From positions 1 to 45,632 of the forward strand of contig NZ_UPHT01000123.1 of the NCBI RefSeq assembly GCF_900566085.1: a stretch of DNA of 45,632 nt, given 5' to 3'. Position 1 is the stretch's first letter. The number at the start of each line of letters is the position of its first letter. A program made the translations under genes and the position numbers. This document shows, in pieces, positions 8,750 through 23,196 of this stretch. The notes beneath the pieces are model-generated. The model was given only the letters and a program-made list of their open reading frames with translations, did no database searches and was not told the DNA's origin. This DNA comes from Mycobacterium attenuatum (GTDB lineage: Bacteria; Actinomycetota; Actinomycetes; Mycobacteriales; Mycobacteriaceae).

Positions 8750-10246
8750 GTGCACGAAGATTTCGAACGCTGCTACCGAGCGGTCCAGGCCAAGGACGCC
8801 CGGTTCGACGGCTGGTTCGTGATCGCGGTCTTGACGACACGGATCTACTGCCGGCCCAGTTGTCCGGTACGGCCACCATATGCGCACAACGTGCGGTTCC
8901 TGCCGACGGCGGCGGCGGCCCAACAGCAGGGCTTCCGTGCTTGCAAACGATGCCGTCCTGACGCGTCTCCGGGTTCTCCGGAGTGGAACGTTCGCGGCGA
9001 TGTGGTGGCGCGGGCCATGCGGCTCATCGCCGACGGGACGGTGGATCGCGAAGGCGTCACCGGGCTGGCGGCCCGTCTGGGTTACACCACGCGTCAGGTG
9101 CAGCGGTTGCTGCGCGCCGAGGTAGGTGCCGGCCCGCTGGCACTGGCCCGCGCACAGCGAATGCAGACGGCGCGGGTGCTGATCGAGACCACCGATCTGC
9201 CGTTTGGCGACGTCGCGTTTGCCGCCGGGTTTTCCAGCATCCGACAGTTCAACGACACCGTGCGCTTAGTCTGCGACAGCACGCCGACGGCGTTGCGCGA
9301 GCGGGCCGCTTCCCGCCGTGAGCCCGGGGCCGGTGGCGCGGGGACGATATCCCTGCGGCTCGCGGTTCGCACCCCCTTTGCCTATGAGGGTGTGTTCGGT
9401 CATCTGGCCGCCGGCGCCGTGCGCGGTTGCGAGGAAGTGCGCAATGGCGCGTACCGACGCACGCTGCGGCTTACCTCCGGCACCGCTGTGGTCACCCTGA
9501 CACCGGCCGCCGATCATGTCCGCTGCCTACTGGCACTCGATGACTTCCGCGATCTCGCGGCCGCCACAGCGCGGTGCCGCCGGCTGCTGGACCTCGATGC
9601 CGATCCCGAAGCTGTGGTCAGCGCACTCAGCGGCGACCCGGACTTGGCCCCGGTGGTGACCAAGGCACCCGGACAACGAATTCCGCGCACCGTCGACGAG
9701 GCTGAACTCGCAGTACGAGCGCTGCTGGCTCAACAGGTTTCGACCAAGGCCGCGCGAACCCACGCAAGTCGGCTCGTCGCCGCCTATGGACAGCCGGTCA
9801 ACGACACCAACGGCGGCTTGACCCGTACCTTCCCGTCGGTGGAGCAGCTGTCGCAGATCGACCCGGTCCACCTGGCCGTCCCAAGCGCGCGTCGGCGAAC
9901 ACTCGGCGCGCTCATCAGTGGCCTAGCTGACGGGACGATCCGCCTAGACCCGGGCTGCGACTGGACCGAAGCACGTAGTCAGTTGCTGGCCCTGCCCGGG
10001 GTGGGTCCTTGGACGGCCGAGGTCATCGCGATGCGGGGCTTGGGCGACCCGGACGCATTTCCCGCCGGGGACCTCGGTGTCCGGTTGGCCGCCAGACAAC
10101 TGGGCCTGCCCGAGCAACGTCGCGCACTTACCGAGCGAAGTGCCCGGTGGCGGCCCTGGCGGTCGTATGCCACACAGCATTTGTGGACCACGCTCGAGCA
10201 CCCGGTAAACCATTGGCCACTTACACCACCCAAGGAAGTCGCATGA
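8750..10246 (+). CDS. alkA: Ada/AlkA fusion: methylphosphotriester sensor, AraC-type regulator and 3-methyladenine DNA glycosylase
   Basis: A protein of about 498 residues joining three modules. The Ada zinc domain has Cys34, Cys38, Cys65 and Cys68 (YCRPSC and CKRC), one of which accepts the methyl group from DNA phosphotriesters. An AraC-type helix-turn-helix region covers about 80-190 (GFSSIRQFNDTVR). The AlkA glycosylase has an HhH-GPD motif (LPGVGPWTAEVIAMRGLG) and a catalytic Asp shortly after it (AGDLGVR). It senses alkylation damage, likely activates its own operon, and removes alkylated bases. GTG at 8750 is chosen by homology; an ATG at 8720 in the same frame would add 10 residues and longer open sequence extends to 8597. 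Its stop overlaps the ogt start as ATGA, so the two are coupled. Confidence 0.92.
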   Translation: MHEDFERCYRAVQAKDARFDGWFVIAVLTTRIYCRPSCPVRPPYAHNVRFLPTAAAAQQQGFRACKRCRPDASPGSPEWNVRGDVVARAMRLIADGTVDREGVTGLAARLGYTTRQVQRLLRAEVGAGPLALARAQRMQTARVLIETTDLPFGDVAFAAGFSSIRQFNDTVRLVCDSTPTALRERAASRREPGAGGAGTISLRLAVRTPFAYEGVFGHLAAGAVRGCEEVRNGAYRRTLRLTSGTAVVTLTPAADHVRCLLALDDFRDLAAATARCRRLLDLDADPEAVVSALSGDPDLAPVVTKAPGQRIPRTVDEAELAVRALLAQQVSTKAARTHASRLVAAYGQPVNDTNGGLTRTFPSVEQLSQIDPVHLAVPSARRRTLGALISGLADGTIRLDPGCDWTEARSQLLALPGVGPWTAEVIAMRGLGDPDAFPAGDLGVRLAARQLGLPEQRRALTERSARWRPWRSYATQHLWTTLEHPVNHWPLTPPKEVA

Positions 10247-10740
10247 CTCATTACCGCACCATCGACAGCCCAATCGGACCATTGACGTTGGCCGGGAACG
10301 GCGCCGTATTGACCAACCTGCGGATGGTCGATCAGTCCCATGAACCCAACCGAGCCGGTTGGTTACCAAATCAACGTGCCTTTCCAGCCGCGGTCGAACA
10401 GCTTGACGCCTATTTCGCCGGCGACCTCCGTGATTTCGATCTGGAACTGGACCTGCGCGGGACGGAATTCCAGCGGCGTGTATGGAAAGCCTTACTAGCA
10501 ATTCCCTACGGCCAAACTCGATGCTACGGAGAGATCGCGCAACAGATCGGCGCCCCGAGCGCTGCACGTGCCGTCGGTCTGGCCAACGGGCGAAATCCCA
10601 TCGCTATTGTCATCCCCTGCCACCGCGTAATCGGCGCCAGCGGAAAGCTCACCGGCTACGGCGGCGGGCTTGACCGGAAACTAGCGCTGCTCGAATTAGA
10701 GAAGAACCGCGTTTCGGTCAATGTAACATTGTTCGACTGA
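10243..10740 (+). CDS. ogt: Methylated-DNA--protein-cysteine methyltransferase Ogt
   Basis: A 165-residue protein that takes O6-methyl groups from guanine onto its own Cys126 in the motif IVIPCHRVIG, a one-use reaction. The upstream helix-turn-helix residues that hold the flipped base (AVGLANGRNPI) and the C-terminal GYGGGLDRK segment are intact. The ATG overlaps the alkA stop by 4 bases (ATGA), which decides the start over longer upstream open sequence. Together with the Ada/AlkA fusion this forms the mycobacterial adaptive response: sensing, base excision and direct reversal in one transcript. Transcription should end at the hairpin at 10758-10790. Confidence 0.96.
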   Translation: MTHYRTIDSPIGPLTLAGNGAVLTNLRMVDQSHEPNRAGWLPNQRAFPAAVEQLDAYFAGDLRDFDLELDLRGTEFQRRVWKALLAIPYGQTRCYGEIAQQIGAPSAARAVGLANGRNPIAIVIPCHRVIGASGKLTGYGGGLDRKLALLELEKNRVSVNVTLFD

Positions 10741-10757
10741 CATGAATCCTGTCAATG

Positions 10758-10790
10758 CAAAAACACCCCCGGTAAACGGGGGTGTTTTTG
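10758..10790. terminator. Bidirectional intrinsic terminator between ogt and 5S rRNA
   Basis: A perfect 14-bp inverted repeat (10758-10771 with 10777-10790) around a 5-base loop. The stem has a G/C core flanked by A5 on one side and T5 on the other, so each strand reads as a GC hairpin ending in a U-run. It sits between two convergent transcripts, ogt (plus) and the rRNA operon (minus), and can stop both. Confidence 0.93.
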
Positions 10791-10793
10791 TAT

Positions 10794-10908
10794 GTTCGGC
10801 GGTGTCCTACTTTTCCACCCGAAAAGGGCAGTATCATCGGCGCTGACAGGCTTAGCTTCCGGGTTCGGGATGGGACCGGGCGTTTCCCTGTCGCTGTGGC
10901 CGCCGTAA
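10794..10908 (-). rRNA. rrf: 5S ribosomal RNA
   Basis: On the minus strand the segment begins TTACGGCGGCCACAGCG and ends at the complement of 10794, with the 5' and 3' ends able to pair as the 5S terminal helix. Its 115-base length equals that annotated for M. tuberculosis. It is the last gene of the rRNA operon, roughly 80 bases after 23S, and the terminator lies 3 bases beyond it. Ends are good to a few bases. Confidence 0.95.
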
Positions 10909-10989
10909 CTCTATGTAAATTTGTATTGGTGGGGGGTGTGGACCCACGGCTAACGCCGTGAGAGTTGGAAAGTGGTTGCGATTTTTGTG

Positions 10990-14107
<3,118 letters not shown>

Positions 14108-14197
14108 AACACTACAAAAACCAAAGAATAAAATTGCACAAAAGAACACGCCACCACTCAGGGCAGCGCATCCAGTTGATGCTCGCAACCACTATCC

Positions 14198-14210
14198 AGT
14201 TCTCAAACAC
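14198..14210 (-). promoter_or_regulatory. BoxA-like antitermination element in 16S-23S spacer
   Basis: The minus strand reads GTGTTTGAGAACT here, nearly the same as the GTTTGAGAACTCAA block in the 16S leader at 16067-16080. Finding the same block ahead of both large rRNAs fits the boxA antitermination signal of mycobacterial rRNA operons. The spacer of about 280 bases contains no tRNA gene, as usual for slow-growing mycobacteria. Confidence 0.65.
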
Positions 14211-14383
14211 CACACCCCACCACCAAGATGGTGGGACAACGACCCAGACAAGTCCGAGTTGTTGCCTCAGGACCCAATAGTGTGTTGGTGATTCATTTGC
14301 CGTTGCGCACCCGGCTTCGTCCACTACAGACGAGAACCCCTCACGGCTTGTACCCCACCAATTGGGGCACTTTTCGTGGTGCT

Positions 14384-15920
<1,537 letters not shown>

Positions 15921-15994
15921 GACCCCTCGATAACGAGGTGAATTTACAATCAGAGATACCTGACAAGACGCCAATAACTGGCATCTAAATATAC

Positions 15995-16030
15995 GACTAC
16001 GTCTTCACACGGGGCGTGAACGGCGTAGTC
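15995..16030 (-). promoter_or_regulatory. Hairpin in 16S rRNA leader
   Basis: A 7-bp inverted repeat (GACTACG 15995-16001, CGTAGTC 16024-16030) encloses a second one (TTCAC/GTGAA), giving a stable two-part stem in the transcribed leader. A smaller 5-bp hairpin lies at 15925-15938 just before the mature 16S end. These are likely processing or antitermination structures; the exact role is not readable. Confidence 0.5.
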
Positions 16031-16066
16031 AAAAAACAACAACAAAAAAATACACCAAACACACTA

Positions 16067-16080
16067 TTGAGTTCTCAAAC
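16067..16080 (-). promoter_or_regulatory. BoxA-like antitermination element in rRNA leader
   Basis: The minus strand reads GTTTGAGAACTCAA about 50-60 bases downstream of the P1 -10 box. The same core recurs in the 16S-23S spacer (14198-14210). It matches the conserved mycobacterial rRNA leader element recognised with NusB/S10 for antitermination. Confidence 0.65.
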
Positions 16081-16125
16081 AACACGCTTGCTTGTCTTCG
16101 CCCGCTTCGGGGCAACCCTGCCAGC

Positions 16126-16152
16126 TTAATACGATTGCGGCAGTCTGGTCAA
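16126..16152 (-). promoter_or_regulatory. rRNA operon promoter (P1-like)
   Basis: On the minus strand TTGACC (16152-16147) and TATTAA (16131-16126) are separated by 15 bases, the same boxes and spacing as I recall for M. tuberculosis rrn P1. It lies 50-80 bases after the murA stop, and the expected leader follows (boxA, hairpin, 16S). Additional promoters may lie inside murA; none was seen clearly. Confidence 0.75.
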
Positions 16153-16202
16153 GTCCCGATTCCGACCAACTTTTGCGAGGTGGCCGGGCGCTTCGGACGC
16201 AT

Positions 16203-17459
16203 CTAGGAGCATACCCTCTCAACCTCGGCTCCCAGACTCACCAGGTTCTCGACGAACAACGGATAGCCGCGGTCGATGTGGAACACGTCGTGGACCTCGG
16301 TGTCACCGTCTGCGACGAGCCCGGCCAGGACCAGGCCGGCGCCCGCCCGGATGTCCGAGCACCAGACTGGTGCACTGGATAGTTGCGGCAGGCCACGCAC
16401 CACCGCGTGGTGGCCGTCGGTGCGCGCATCGGCTCCCAGCCGGATCATCTCTTCAACGAAGCGGAACCTCGCCTCGAACACATTCTCGGTGATCATGGAC
16501 GTGCCGTCGGCGATCGATGCCAATGCGATCGCCATCGGCTGTAGGTCGGTCGGAAAACCGGGGAACGGTAAGGTCGCGACGTTGACGGCCCTAGGGCGTT
16601 CGTACTGGACGATGCGAAAGCTGTCGTCGGTTTGGGTGACGGTGGCGCCCGCGTCGTGCAACTTGTGCAGCACCAGTTGAAGGTGCGACGGGTCGATGCC
16701 CGTCACGGTGATGTCTCCGCGTGTCATGGCCGCGGCGATGCCCCAGGTGGCCGCGACGATGCGGTCCCCGATGACCCGATGCTCGGTGGGGTGAAGCCGT
16801 GGGACACCGGTGATCGTCATGGTCGGCGAACCGGCACCTTCCACTTGGGCGCCCATCTGATTCAACATCGTGCACAGGTCGATCACGTCAGGTTCCCGCG
16901 CCGCGTTGTGGATGGTCGTCACACCCTCGGACAGCACGGCGGCCATCAAGATGTTCTCGGTAGCGCCCACTGAGGGGAACTCCAACTGAATCTCGGCGCC
17001 GCGCAAGGTTTCTGCCTGGGCCACGACGCACCCATGCTCGATATTGCACCGAGCACCCAGTTGCCGCAGACCGGCCTGGTGCATGTCCAGCGGTCTGGAG
17101 CCGATCGCATCACCACCGGGGAGAGCGACCTTGGCCCGCTTGCATCGCCCGACTAAGGGTCCCAGCACGCAGACCGAGGCCCGAAACTGACGCACGGCGG
17201 CAAAGTCGGCGTCGTACTTCGGTTCGTCCGGTGAGGTAACGCGCGCGACGTCACCGTCGAGTTCCACGGTGGCGCCCAAGCCACGCAGTACTTCCGCCAT
17301 CAGCGGCACATCGAGGATGTCGGGGCAGTTGGTGATTGTGCTGGTGCCTTCGGCCAGCAATGTCGCGGCCATAAGCTTGAGAACGCTGTTTTTCGCGCCT
17401 CCGACGGCGACTTCGCCTGACAACCGGTTGCCACCGGTCACCACGAATCGCTCCGCCAC
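16203..17459 (-). CDS. murA: UDP-N-acetylglucosamine 1-carboxyvinyltransferase MurA
   Basis: A 418-residue enolpyruvyl transferase, full length for the family, catalysing the first committed step of peptidoglycan synthesis (PEP plus UDP-GlcNAc). The catalytic loop reads LPGGDAIGSRPLDMH: the usual active-site Cys is Asp117. In M. tuberculosis the same substitution preserves activity and explains intrinsic fosfomycin resistance. The N-terminal GGAKNSVLK motif with the conserved Lys is present. The rRNA operon begins directly downstream on the same strand, so murA readthrough may contribute to rRNA transcription. Divergent from the cobalamin adenosyltransferase gene, 71 bases between starts. Confidence 0.97.
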   Translation of the reverse strand: MAERFVVTGGNRLSGEVAVGGAKNSVLKLMAATLLAEGTSTITNCPDILDVPLMAEVLRGLGATVELDGDVARVTSPDEPKYDADFAAVRQFRASVCVLGPLVGRCKRAKVALPGGDAIGSRPLDMHQAGLRQLGARCNIEHGCVVAQAETLRGAEIQLEFPSVGATENILMAAVLSEGVTTIHNAAREPDVIDLCTMLNQMGAQVEGAGSPTMTITGVPRLHPTEHRVIGDRIVAATWGIAAAMTRGDITVTGIDPSHLQLVLHKLHDAGATVTQTDDSFRIVQYERPRAVNVATLPFPGFPTDLQPMAIALASIADGTSMITENVFEARFRFVEEMIRLGADARTDGHHAVVRGLPQLSSAPVWCSDIRAGAGLVLAGLVADGDTEVHDVFHIDRGYPLFVENLVSLGAEVERVCS

Positions 17460-17530
17460 CCGGGTCAGTCTAGTGAAGCGCTATCGGCTTGTCAGTCAGC
17501 CAATCGAGTCGGCCCGGTACCGTTTCTGCT

Positions 17531-18127
17531 ATGGCTGTGCACCTGACCCGCATCTATACCCGAACCGGGGACGACGGAACCACCGGGTTGAGCGATTTCT
17601 CACGGGTGCCCAAGACCGACGCACGCCTGGTGGCGTACGCGGATTGCGACGAGGCAAACTCCGCGATCGGTGTGGCCGTGGCACTGGGAAACCCTGACCG
17701 GCAGCTGACGGACGTGCTGCGGCAGATTCAGAACGATCTGTTCGACGTCGGTGCTGATCTGTCTACACCGGTGAAAGTGGAAGAGTCCGCGCACCGCCCA
17801 CTGCGGATCACCCAGACCTACATCGACCGCCTCGAAGGATGGTGCGACACCTACAACGAAGCCTTGCCGGCGTTGAATTCCTTTGTGCTTCCTGGCGGTT
17901 CACCACTGTCGGCCCTGCTGCACGTCGCCCGGACCGTGGTACGGCGTGCCGAGCGGTCGGCATGGGCCGCCGTGAGCGCCCATCAAGACGGCGTCAGCGT
18001 GTTGCCGGCGAAGTATCTGAACCGGCTTTCTGATCTGCTCTTTATCCTGGCCAGGGTGGCCAACCCCGGCGGTGACCTGATGTGGCGACCAGGCGCCGCC
18101 TCCAGCGGGGACAAGCCTGCGGGGTGA
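17531..18127 (+). CDS. Cob(I)alamin adenosyltransferase, PduO type
   Basis: A 198-residue PduO-family protein making adenosylcobalamin from ATP and cob(I)alamin. The N-terminal ATP-binding loop IYTRTGDDGTTGL, the DEANSAIG segment and the helical FVLPGGS...RTVVRRAER region are all recognisable. It is cytoplasmic and trimeric in known relatives. ATG at 17531 (MAVHLTRIYTRTG) is chosen because the family motif follows directly; an ATG at 17489 would add an unsupported leader. Its product serves methylmalonyl-CoA mutase, the partner of the epimerase at 3377-3832. It converges on the membrane protein gene at 18219 with a 91-base gap and no insertion sequence. Confidence 0.93.
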   Translation: MAVHLTRIYTRTGDDGTTGLSDFSRVPKTDARLVAYADCDEANSAIGVAVALGNPDRQLTDVLRQIQNDLFDVGADLSTPVKVEESAHRPLRITQTYIDRLEGWCDTYNEALPALNSFVLPGGSPLSALLHVARTVVRRAERSAWAAVSAHQDGVSVLPAKYLNRLSDLLFILARVANPGGDLMWRPGAASSGDKPAG

Positions 18128-18218
18128 CGCGGCACGGCGATATCGGCAATCTGACCTGGCCAGACGTCGCAGCTACTGGCAGATCCATTTGGGCGGTTGA
18201 ACTTTCAACGCCAACGGA

Positions 18219-18662
18219 CTAGACACTGCGACGTCGTGCCCGCGGCGACGGACGGGACTCCAGCCACGACAAGAACGCGGTCAACGCGCCCTTATCCAAC
18301 GCGATCTCGTATCCGGACCTGCGATCCTGGGTGGTGTCGCGCAGTTCCAGAACGACGATCTCGTCGGTCATGATGTCGAATTCGTCCCCGCGTCGTGCCC
18401 GCCTGGCAACGATCTCGACGCCCCGTCTACTGAGCCGCCGATCCGGCCACAAGCGCAGGCTGGACAGCCGGTAAAAGGCCGCTTCGGCACCGCGGTAGCG
18501 GATCACGCCGTGGTGCCAGCCATGGCCTCCGACCGCAGGGATATCTCGCATGATCCCCGCCGTTCCACCTCGGCGTAACTTCCACAACCGATAGCTCAGG
18601 GCGAGCACGGCTATGCCCAGCAAGACAACGAGCACGACCATGCCGACCATGGGCGCGCTCAT
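18219..18662 (-). CDS. Single-pass membrane protein, DUF2550 type (Rv1312-like)
   Basis: A 147-residue protein with one N-terminal membrane helix (about residues 4-26, MVGMVVLVVLLGIAVLALSY) followed by a soluble cytoplasmic or envelope domain rich in Arg and ending in a basic tail (RPSPRARRRSV). The conserved block FYRLSSLRLWPDRRLSRRGV is typical of this actinobacterial family. ATG at 18662 is preferred, 7 bases after the atpC stop; an in-frame ATG at 18686 would overlap atpC. It is the last gene of the ATP synthase transcript; its function is unknown and a role in the ATP synthase is only suggested by position. Confidence 0.85.
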   Translation of the reverse strand: MSAPMVGMVVLVVLLGIAVLALSYRLWKLRRGGTAGIMRDIPAVGGHGWHHGVIRYRGAEAAFYRLSSLRLWPDRRLSRRGVEIVARRARRGDEFDIMTDEIVVLELRDTTQDRRSGYEIALDKGALTAFLSWLESRPSPRARRRSV

Positions 18663-18669
18663 CGACGTG

Positions 18670-19035
18670 TCAGTCGATCGCGCCAATAGCGCGCAACCTC
18701 GCGCGTCCCCTGGCGGCGATCCGGGGATCCTCAGACTCGGCGTCCTGTTTGGCGGCGCTTTCGTCGATCTCCGACTCGAATGCCGCAGATTCGGCGAGAA
18801 TGGTGACGCCGTCTTCGGTTACCGACATGAACCCGCCGTCGACCGCGACGCGGAGATCCTTGGCACCCTCCCGCTCCAGGCGGACCATGGCGTCATCGAC
18901 CAACTGGGCCACCAACGGAATGTGATGCGGCAGGATACCGATCTCACCAACGGTGGTGCGGGTGAAAAGGAACGTTGCCTTACCGGACCAGATCTTGCGA
19001 TCGACGGCGACGAATTCAACGCTCAATTCCGCCAT
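18670..19035 (-). CDS. atpC: ATP synthase F1 subunit epsilon
   Basis: A 121-residue epsilon subunit: an N-terminal beta-sandwich (LSVEFVAVDRKIWSGKA) with GEIGILPHHIPLVAQL and a short C-terminal helical part. Mycobacterial epsilon is short at the C-terminus and this one conforms. It forms the central stalk with gamma and couples proton flow to catalysis. It starts 33 bases after the atpD stop, preceded by an AAAGGTGA ribosome binding site. Confidence 0.96.
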   Translation of the reverse strand: MAELSVEFVAVDRKIWSGKATFLFTRTTVGEIGILPHHIPLVAQLVDDAMVRLEREGAKDLRVAVDGGFMSVTEDGVTILAESAAFESEIDESAAKQDAESEDPRIAARGRARLRAIGAID

Positions 19036-19068
19036 GGCACATCACCTTTCGGCTCGGTCGGATGCTCG

Positions 19069-20520
<1,452 letters not shown>

Positions 20521-20548
20521 AATTTTCTTCGCTTCCTGGTGGGGCTAG

Positions 20549-21463
20549 CTAGCGGGCATCTGCGAGCGCATTTGCGCCACCGACGATTTCGCTGATCTCC
20601 TGGGTGATCTGGGCCTGCCGCTCACGGTTTGCCATCAGCGTCAGGGCCTTGATCAGGTCGTCGGCGTTGTCAGTGGCCGACTTCATCGCTCGCTGGCGCG
20701 ATGCCAATTCCGATGCCGCGGACTCGAGCAGCGCGGCGTACACCCGGGTGGTCAGGTACCGCGGCAGCAGCGATTCGAACAGCGTCGTCGCGTCCGGCTC
20801 GAACGAATACAGGGCGTGCGGCGTTGGCTCTTCCTCGACGTATTCCACCACCATTGGGGCGATCCGGCGCGCCTCTGTCGACTGCGACAGCATCGACTTG
20901 AATTCGGTGTGCACGATGTGCAGCTCGTCGACGCCCTGCTCGTTGTCGCGCTGATCCGCGCCGGCACCGGTGCCGGACATGAATGCATCCACCAGGGTCG
21001 AGGCGATCTCCGCGGCGTTCTCATACTTGGGCTGTTCGGAAAAGCCCGTCCACGACTCAGTGATGTCCCAGTGCCGAAACGTGAAGTAATTCAGCGCTTT
21101 ACGCCCGACGATGTAGAGCACCGGCTGCTTGCCTTCTGCCCGCAGCAGGGAGAACAGCTCCTCGGAGCGCCGAAATACGTTGGCGTTGTAGGCGCCGCAC
21201 AGTCCACGGTCGGAAGACATCACCAGAACGCCAGCGCGTTTCGGTTCGGGTCGCTCAACGAGCAACGGGTGGTCCAGCGCAGCGTCATTGGCCAAGGTGG
21301 TCAACATCCGCGTGATTTCGAGGGCATAGGGCCGGGCAGACCCGAGCCGGGCCTGTGCCCTACCGATGCGCGACGTCGCGATCAGCTCCTGGGCCTTGGT
21401 GATCTTCTTGATCGAGCCCGCCGAGCGGATCCGTCCGCGCAATTCGCGAAGTGTAGCGGCCAT
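20549..21463 (-). CDS. atpG: ATP synthase F1 subunit gamma
   Basis: A 304-residue rotor subunit. The N-terminal helix (LRELRGRIRSAGSIKKITKAQ) and C-terminal helix (LTLMANRERQAQITQEISEI) form the coiled-coil shaft inside the alpha-beta hexamer. The central Rossmann-like part contains the stretch SDRGLCGAYNANVFR. A mycobacteria-typical insertion rich in acidic and polar residues lies around residues 165-185. Starts 6 bases after the atpA stop. Confidence 0.97.
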   Translation of the reverse strand: MAATLRELRGRIRSAGSIKKITKAQELIATSRIGRAQARLGSARPYALEITRMLTTLANDAALDHPLLVERPEPKRAGVLVMSSDRGLCGAYNANVFRRSEELFSLLRAEGKQPVLYIVGRKALNYFTFRHWDITESWTGFSEQPKYENAAEIASTLVDAFMSGTGAGADQRDNEQGVDELHIVHTEFKSMLSQSTEARRIAPMVVEYVEEEPTPHALYSFEPDATTLFESLLPRYLTTRVYAALLESAASELASRQRAMKSATDNADDLIKALTLMANRERQAQITQEISEIVGGANALADAR

Positions 21464-21469
21464 CGGTTG

Positions 21470-23125
21470 CTACTTCTTTTCCTTCTTCTCCGGCTTGGGC
21501 TTCTTGACTTTCACCGATTCCTTTTCCAGCTCTTCTTCATCCATGGCCTCGACATGCTCGTCGGGCACCACTGAGCCGCCACCCGATGGCGCGAAGCCCT
21601 TCTTGAAGTGGTTGATGACTTCGGTCAGCGCCTTCTCGGTCTCCTCGGTGAGCTTCTGCGTGTCGCGGATGGTGCTCAACAGTTTCTCTTCGGAGGCCCG
21701 AATGTGGTCCAGCAGTTCGGTTTCGAACCGCCTGACGTCTTCGACCGGCACCGAGTCCAGGTGACCGCCAGTACCCAGGAAGATCGAGATGACTTGCTCC
21801 TCCACCGCCATCGGCTGGTACTGCGGTTGCTTGAGTAGCTCGACCAGCCGGGCACCGCGTTCCAGCTGCGCCTTGGACGTGGCGTCCAGGTCCGAGGCAA
21901 AGGCGGCGAAGGCCTCCAACTCGCGGTATTGCGAAAGGTCCAGCCGCAACGAACCAGCCACTTCTTTCATCGCCTTGATCTGCGCGGCTCCACCGACACG
22001 CGACACCGAGACACCGACGTTGATGGCCGGCCGGACACCCTGGTTGAACAGGTCGGTCTCCAGGAAGCACTGCCCGTCGGTGATCGAGATGACGTTCGTC
22101 GGGATGTAGGCCGAAATGTCGTTTGCCTTGGTCTCGATGATCGGCAGGCCGGTCAGCGAGCCGCCGCCCAGGTCGTCGGACAGCTTTGCACAGCGTTCCA
22201 GGAGTCGCGAATGCAGGTAGAACACGTCACCCGGATAGGCTTCGCGGCCGGGCGGGCGCCGCAGCAGCAATGAGATGGCCCGATATGCCTCGGCCTGCTT
22301 GGTCAGGTCGTCGAAGACGATCAGCACGTGCTTGCCGTCGTACATCCAGTGCTGTGCGATGGCGGAACCAGTATAGGGCGCAAGCCATTTGAAACCGGCG
22401 GAGTCCGATGCGGGCGCTGCCACGATGGTGGTGTAGTCCATGGCGCCGCCCTCTTCCAGCGCGCGCCGGACCGAAGCGATCGTGGTGCCCTTCTGCCCGA
22501 TGGCGACGTAGACGCAGCGCACCTGTTTCTTCTCGTCACCGCTTTCCCAGTTTTCCCGCTGGTTGAGGATGGTGTCCACGCACACCGCGGTCTTGCCCGT
22601 CTTGCGGTCACCGATGATCAGCTGACGCTGGCCCCGGCCGATCGGGGTCATCGCGTCGATAGCTTTGATACCGGTCTGCAGCGGCTCTTTCACACTCTGC
22701 CGCTGCACCACCGAAGGCGCCTGCAGTTCCAGCGCGCGCCGGGTCTCGGCTTCGATGTCGCCGCGGCCGTCGATCGGCTGGCCGAGCGGGTTGACCACCC
22801 GACCTAAAAACGCGTCGCCGACTGGGACCGAGAGCACTTCGCCGGTGCGCTTGACCTGTTGGCCTTCTTCGATGTTTTCGAAGTCACCGAGGATCACCGC
22901 GCCGACGCTGTGCTCATCGAGGTTGAGGGCCACCCCGAGGACCCCGCCTGGGAACTCGAGCAGCTCCTGCGTCATGACGGAAGGCAATCCTTCGACGTGT
23001 GCGATGCCGTCGCCGGCGTCCACCACGGTGCCGACCTCCTCGCGGGAGGTGTCCGAGGTGAAGGAGCCTACGTACTCTTCGATCGCGCTCTGAATATCAT
23101 CGGCGGATATTGTCAACTCGGCCAT
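21470..23125 (-). CDS. atpA: ATP synthase F1 subunit alpha with mycobacterial C-terminal extension
   Basis: A 551-residue subunit with Walker A GDRKTGKT at 172-179 and the arginine-finger region in the SVSRVGGAAQIKAMK block. The last roughly 40 residues extend beyond E. coli alpha and end in a Lys/Glu-rich tail (KKPKPEKKEKK). In mycobacteria this tail is reported to suppress ATP hydrolysis by contacting gamma, suiting an enzyme that works almost only in synthesis. Preceded by AGGAAG; 71 bases after the delta-b fusion gene. Confidence 0.97.
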   Translation of the reverse strand: MAELTISADDIQSAIEEYVGSFTSDTSREEVGTVVDAGDGIAHVEGLPSVMTQELLEFPGGVLGVALNLDEHSVGAVILGDFENIEEGQQVKRTGEVLSVPVGDAFLGRVVNPLGQPIDGRGDIEAETRRALELQAPSVVQRQSVKEPLQTGIKAIDAMTPIGRGQRQLIIGDRKTGKTAVCVDTILNQRENWESGDEKKQVRCVYVAIGQKGTTIASVRRALEEGGAMDYTTIVAAPASDSAGFKWLAPYTGSAIAQHWMYDGKHVLIVFDDLTKQAEAYRAISLLLRRPPGREAYPGDVFYLHSRLLERCAKLSDDLGGGSLTGLPIIETKANDISAYIPTNVISITDGQCFLETDLFNQGVRPAINVGVSVSRVGGAAQIKAMKEVAGSLRLDLSQYRELEAFAAFASDLDATSKAQLERGARLVELLKQPQYQPMAVEEQVISIFLGTGGHLDSVPVEDVRRFETELLDHIRASEEKLLSTIRDTQKLTEETEKALTEVINHFKKGFAPSGGGSVVPDEHVEAMDEEELEKESVKVKKPKPEKKEKK

Positions 23126-23196
23126 GGCTTTTCGTCTTCCTACTTCGGTTTATGTTGACTAAGTTCGGGTTCAGGCAGGCTTCGTCTAGAGGGTGT

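Noticed and set aside
15988..16032. TTGACT (16032-16027) and TATATT (15993-15988) as a second rRNA promoter
   Set aside because: They are 33 bases apart, too far for one promoter, and the first lies within the leader hairpin.
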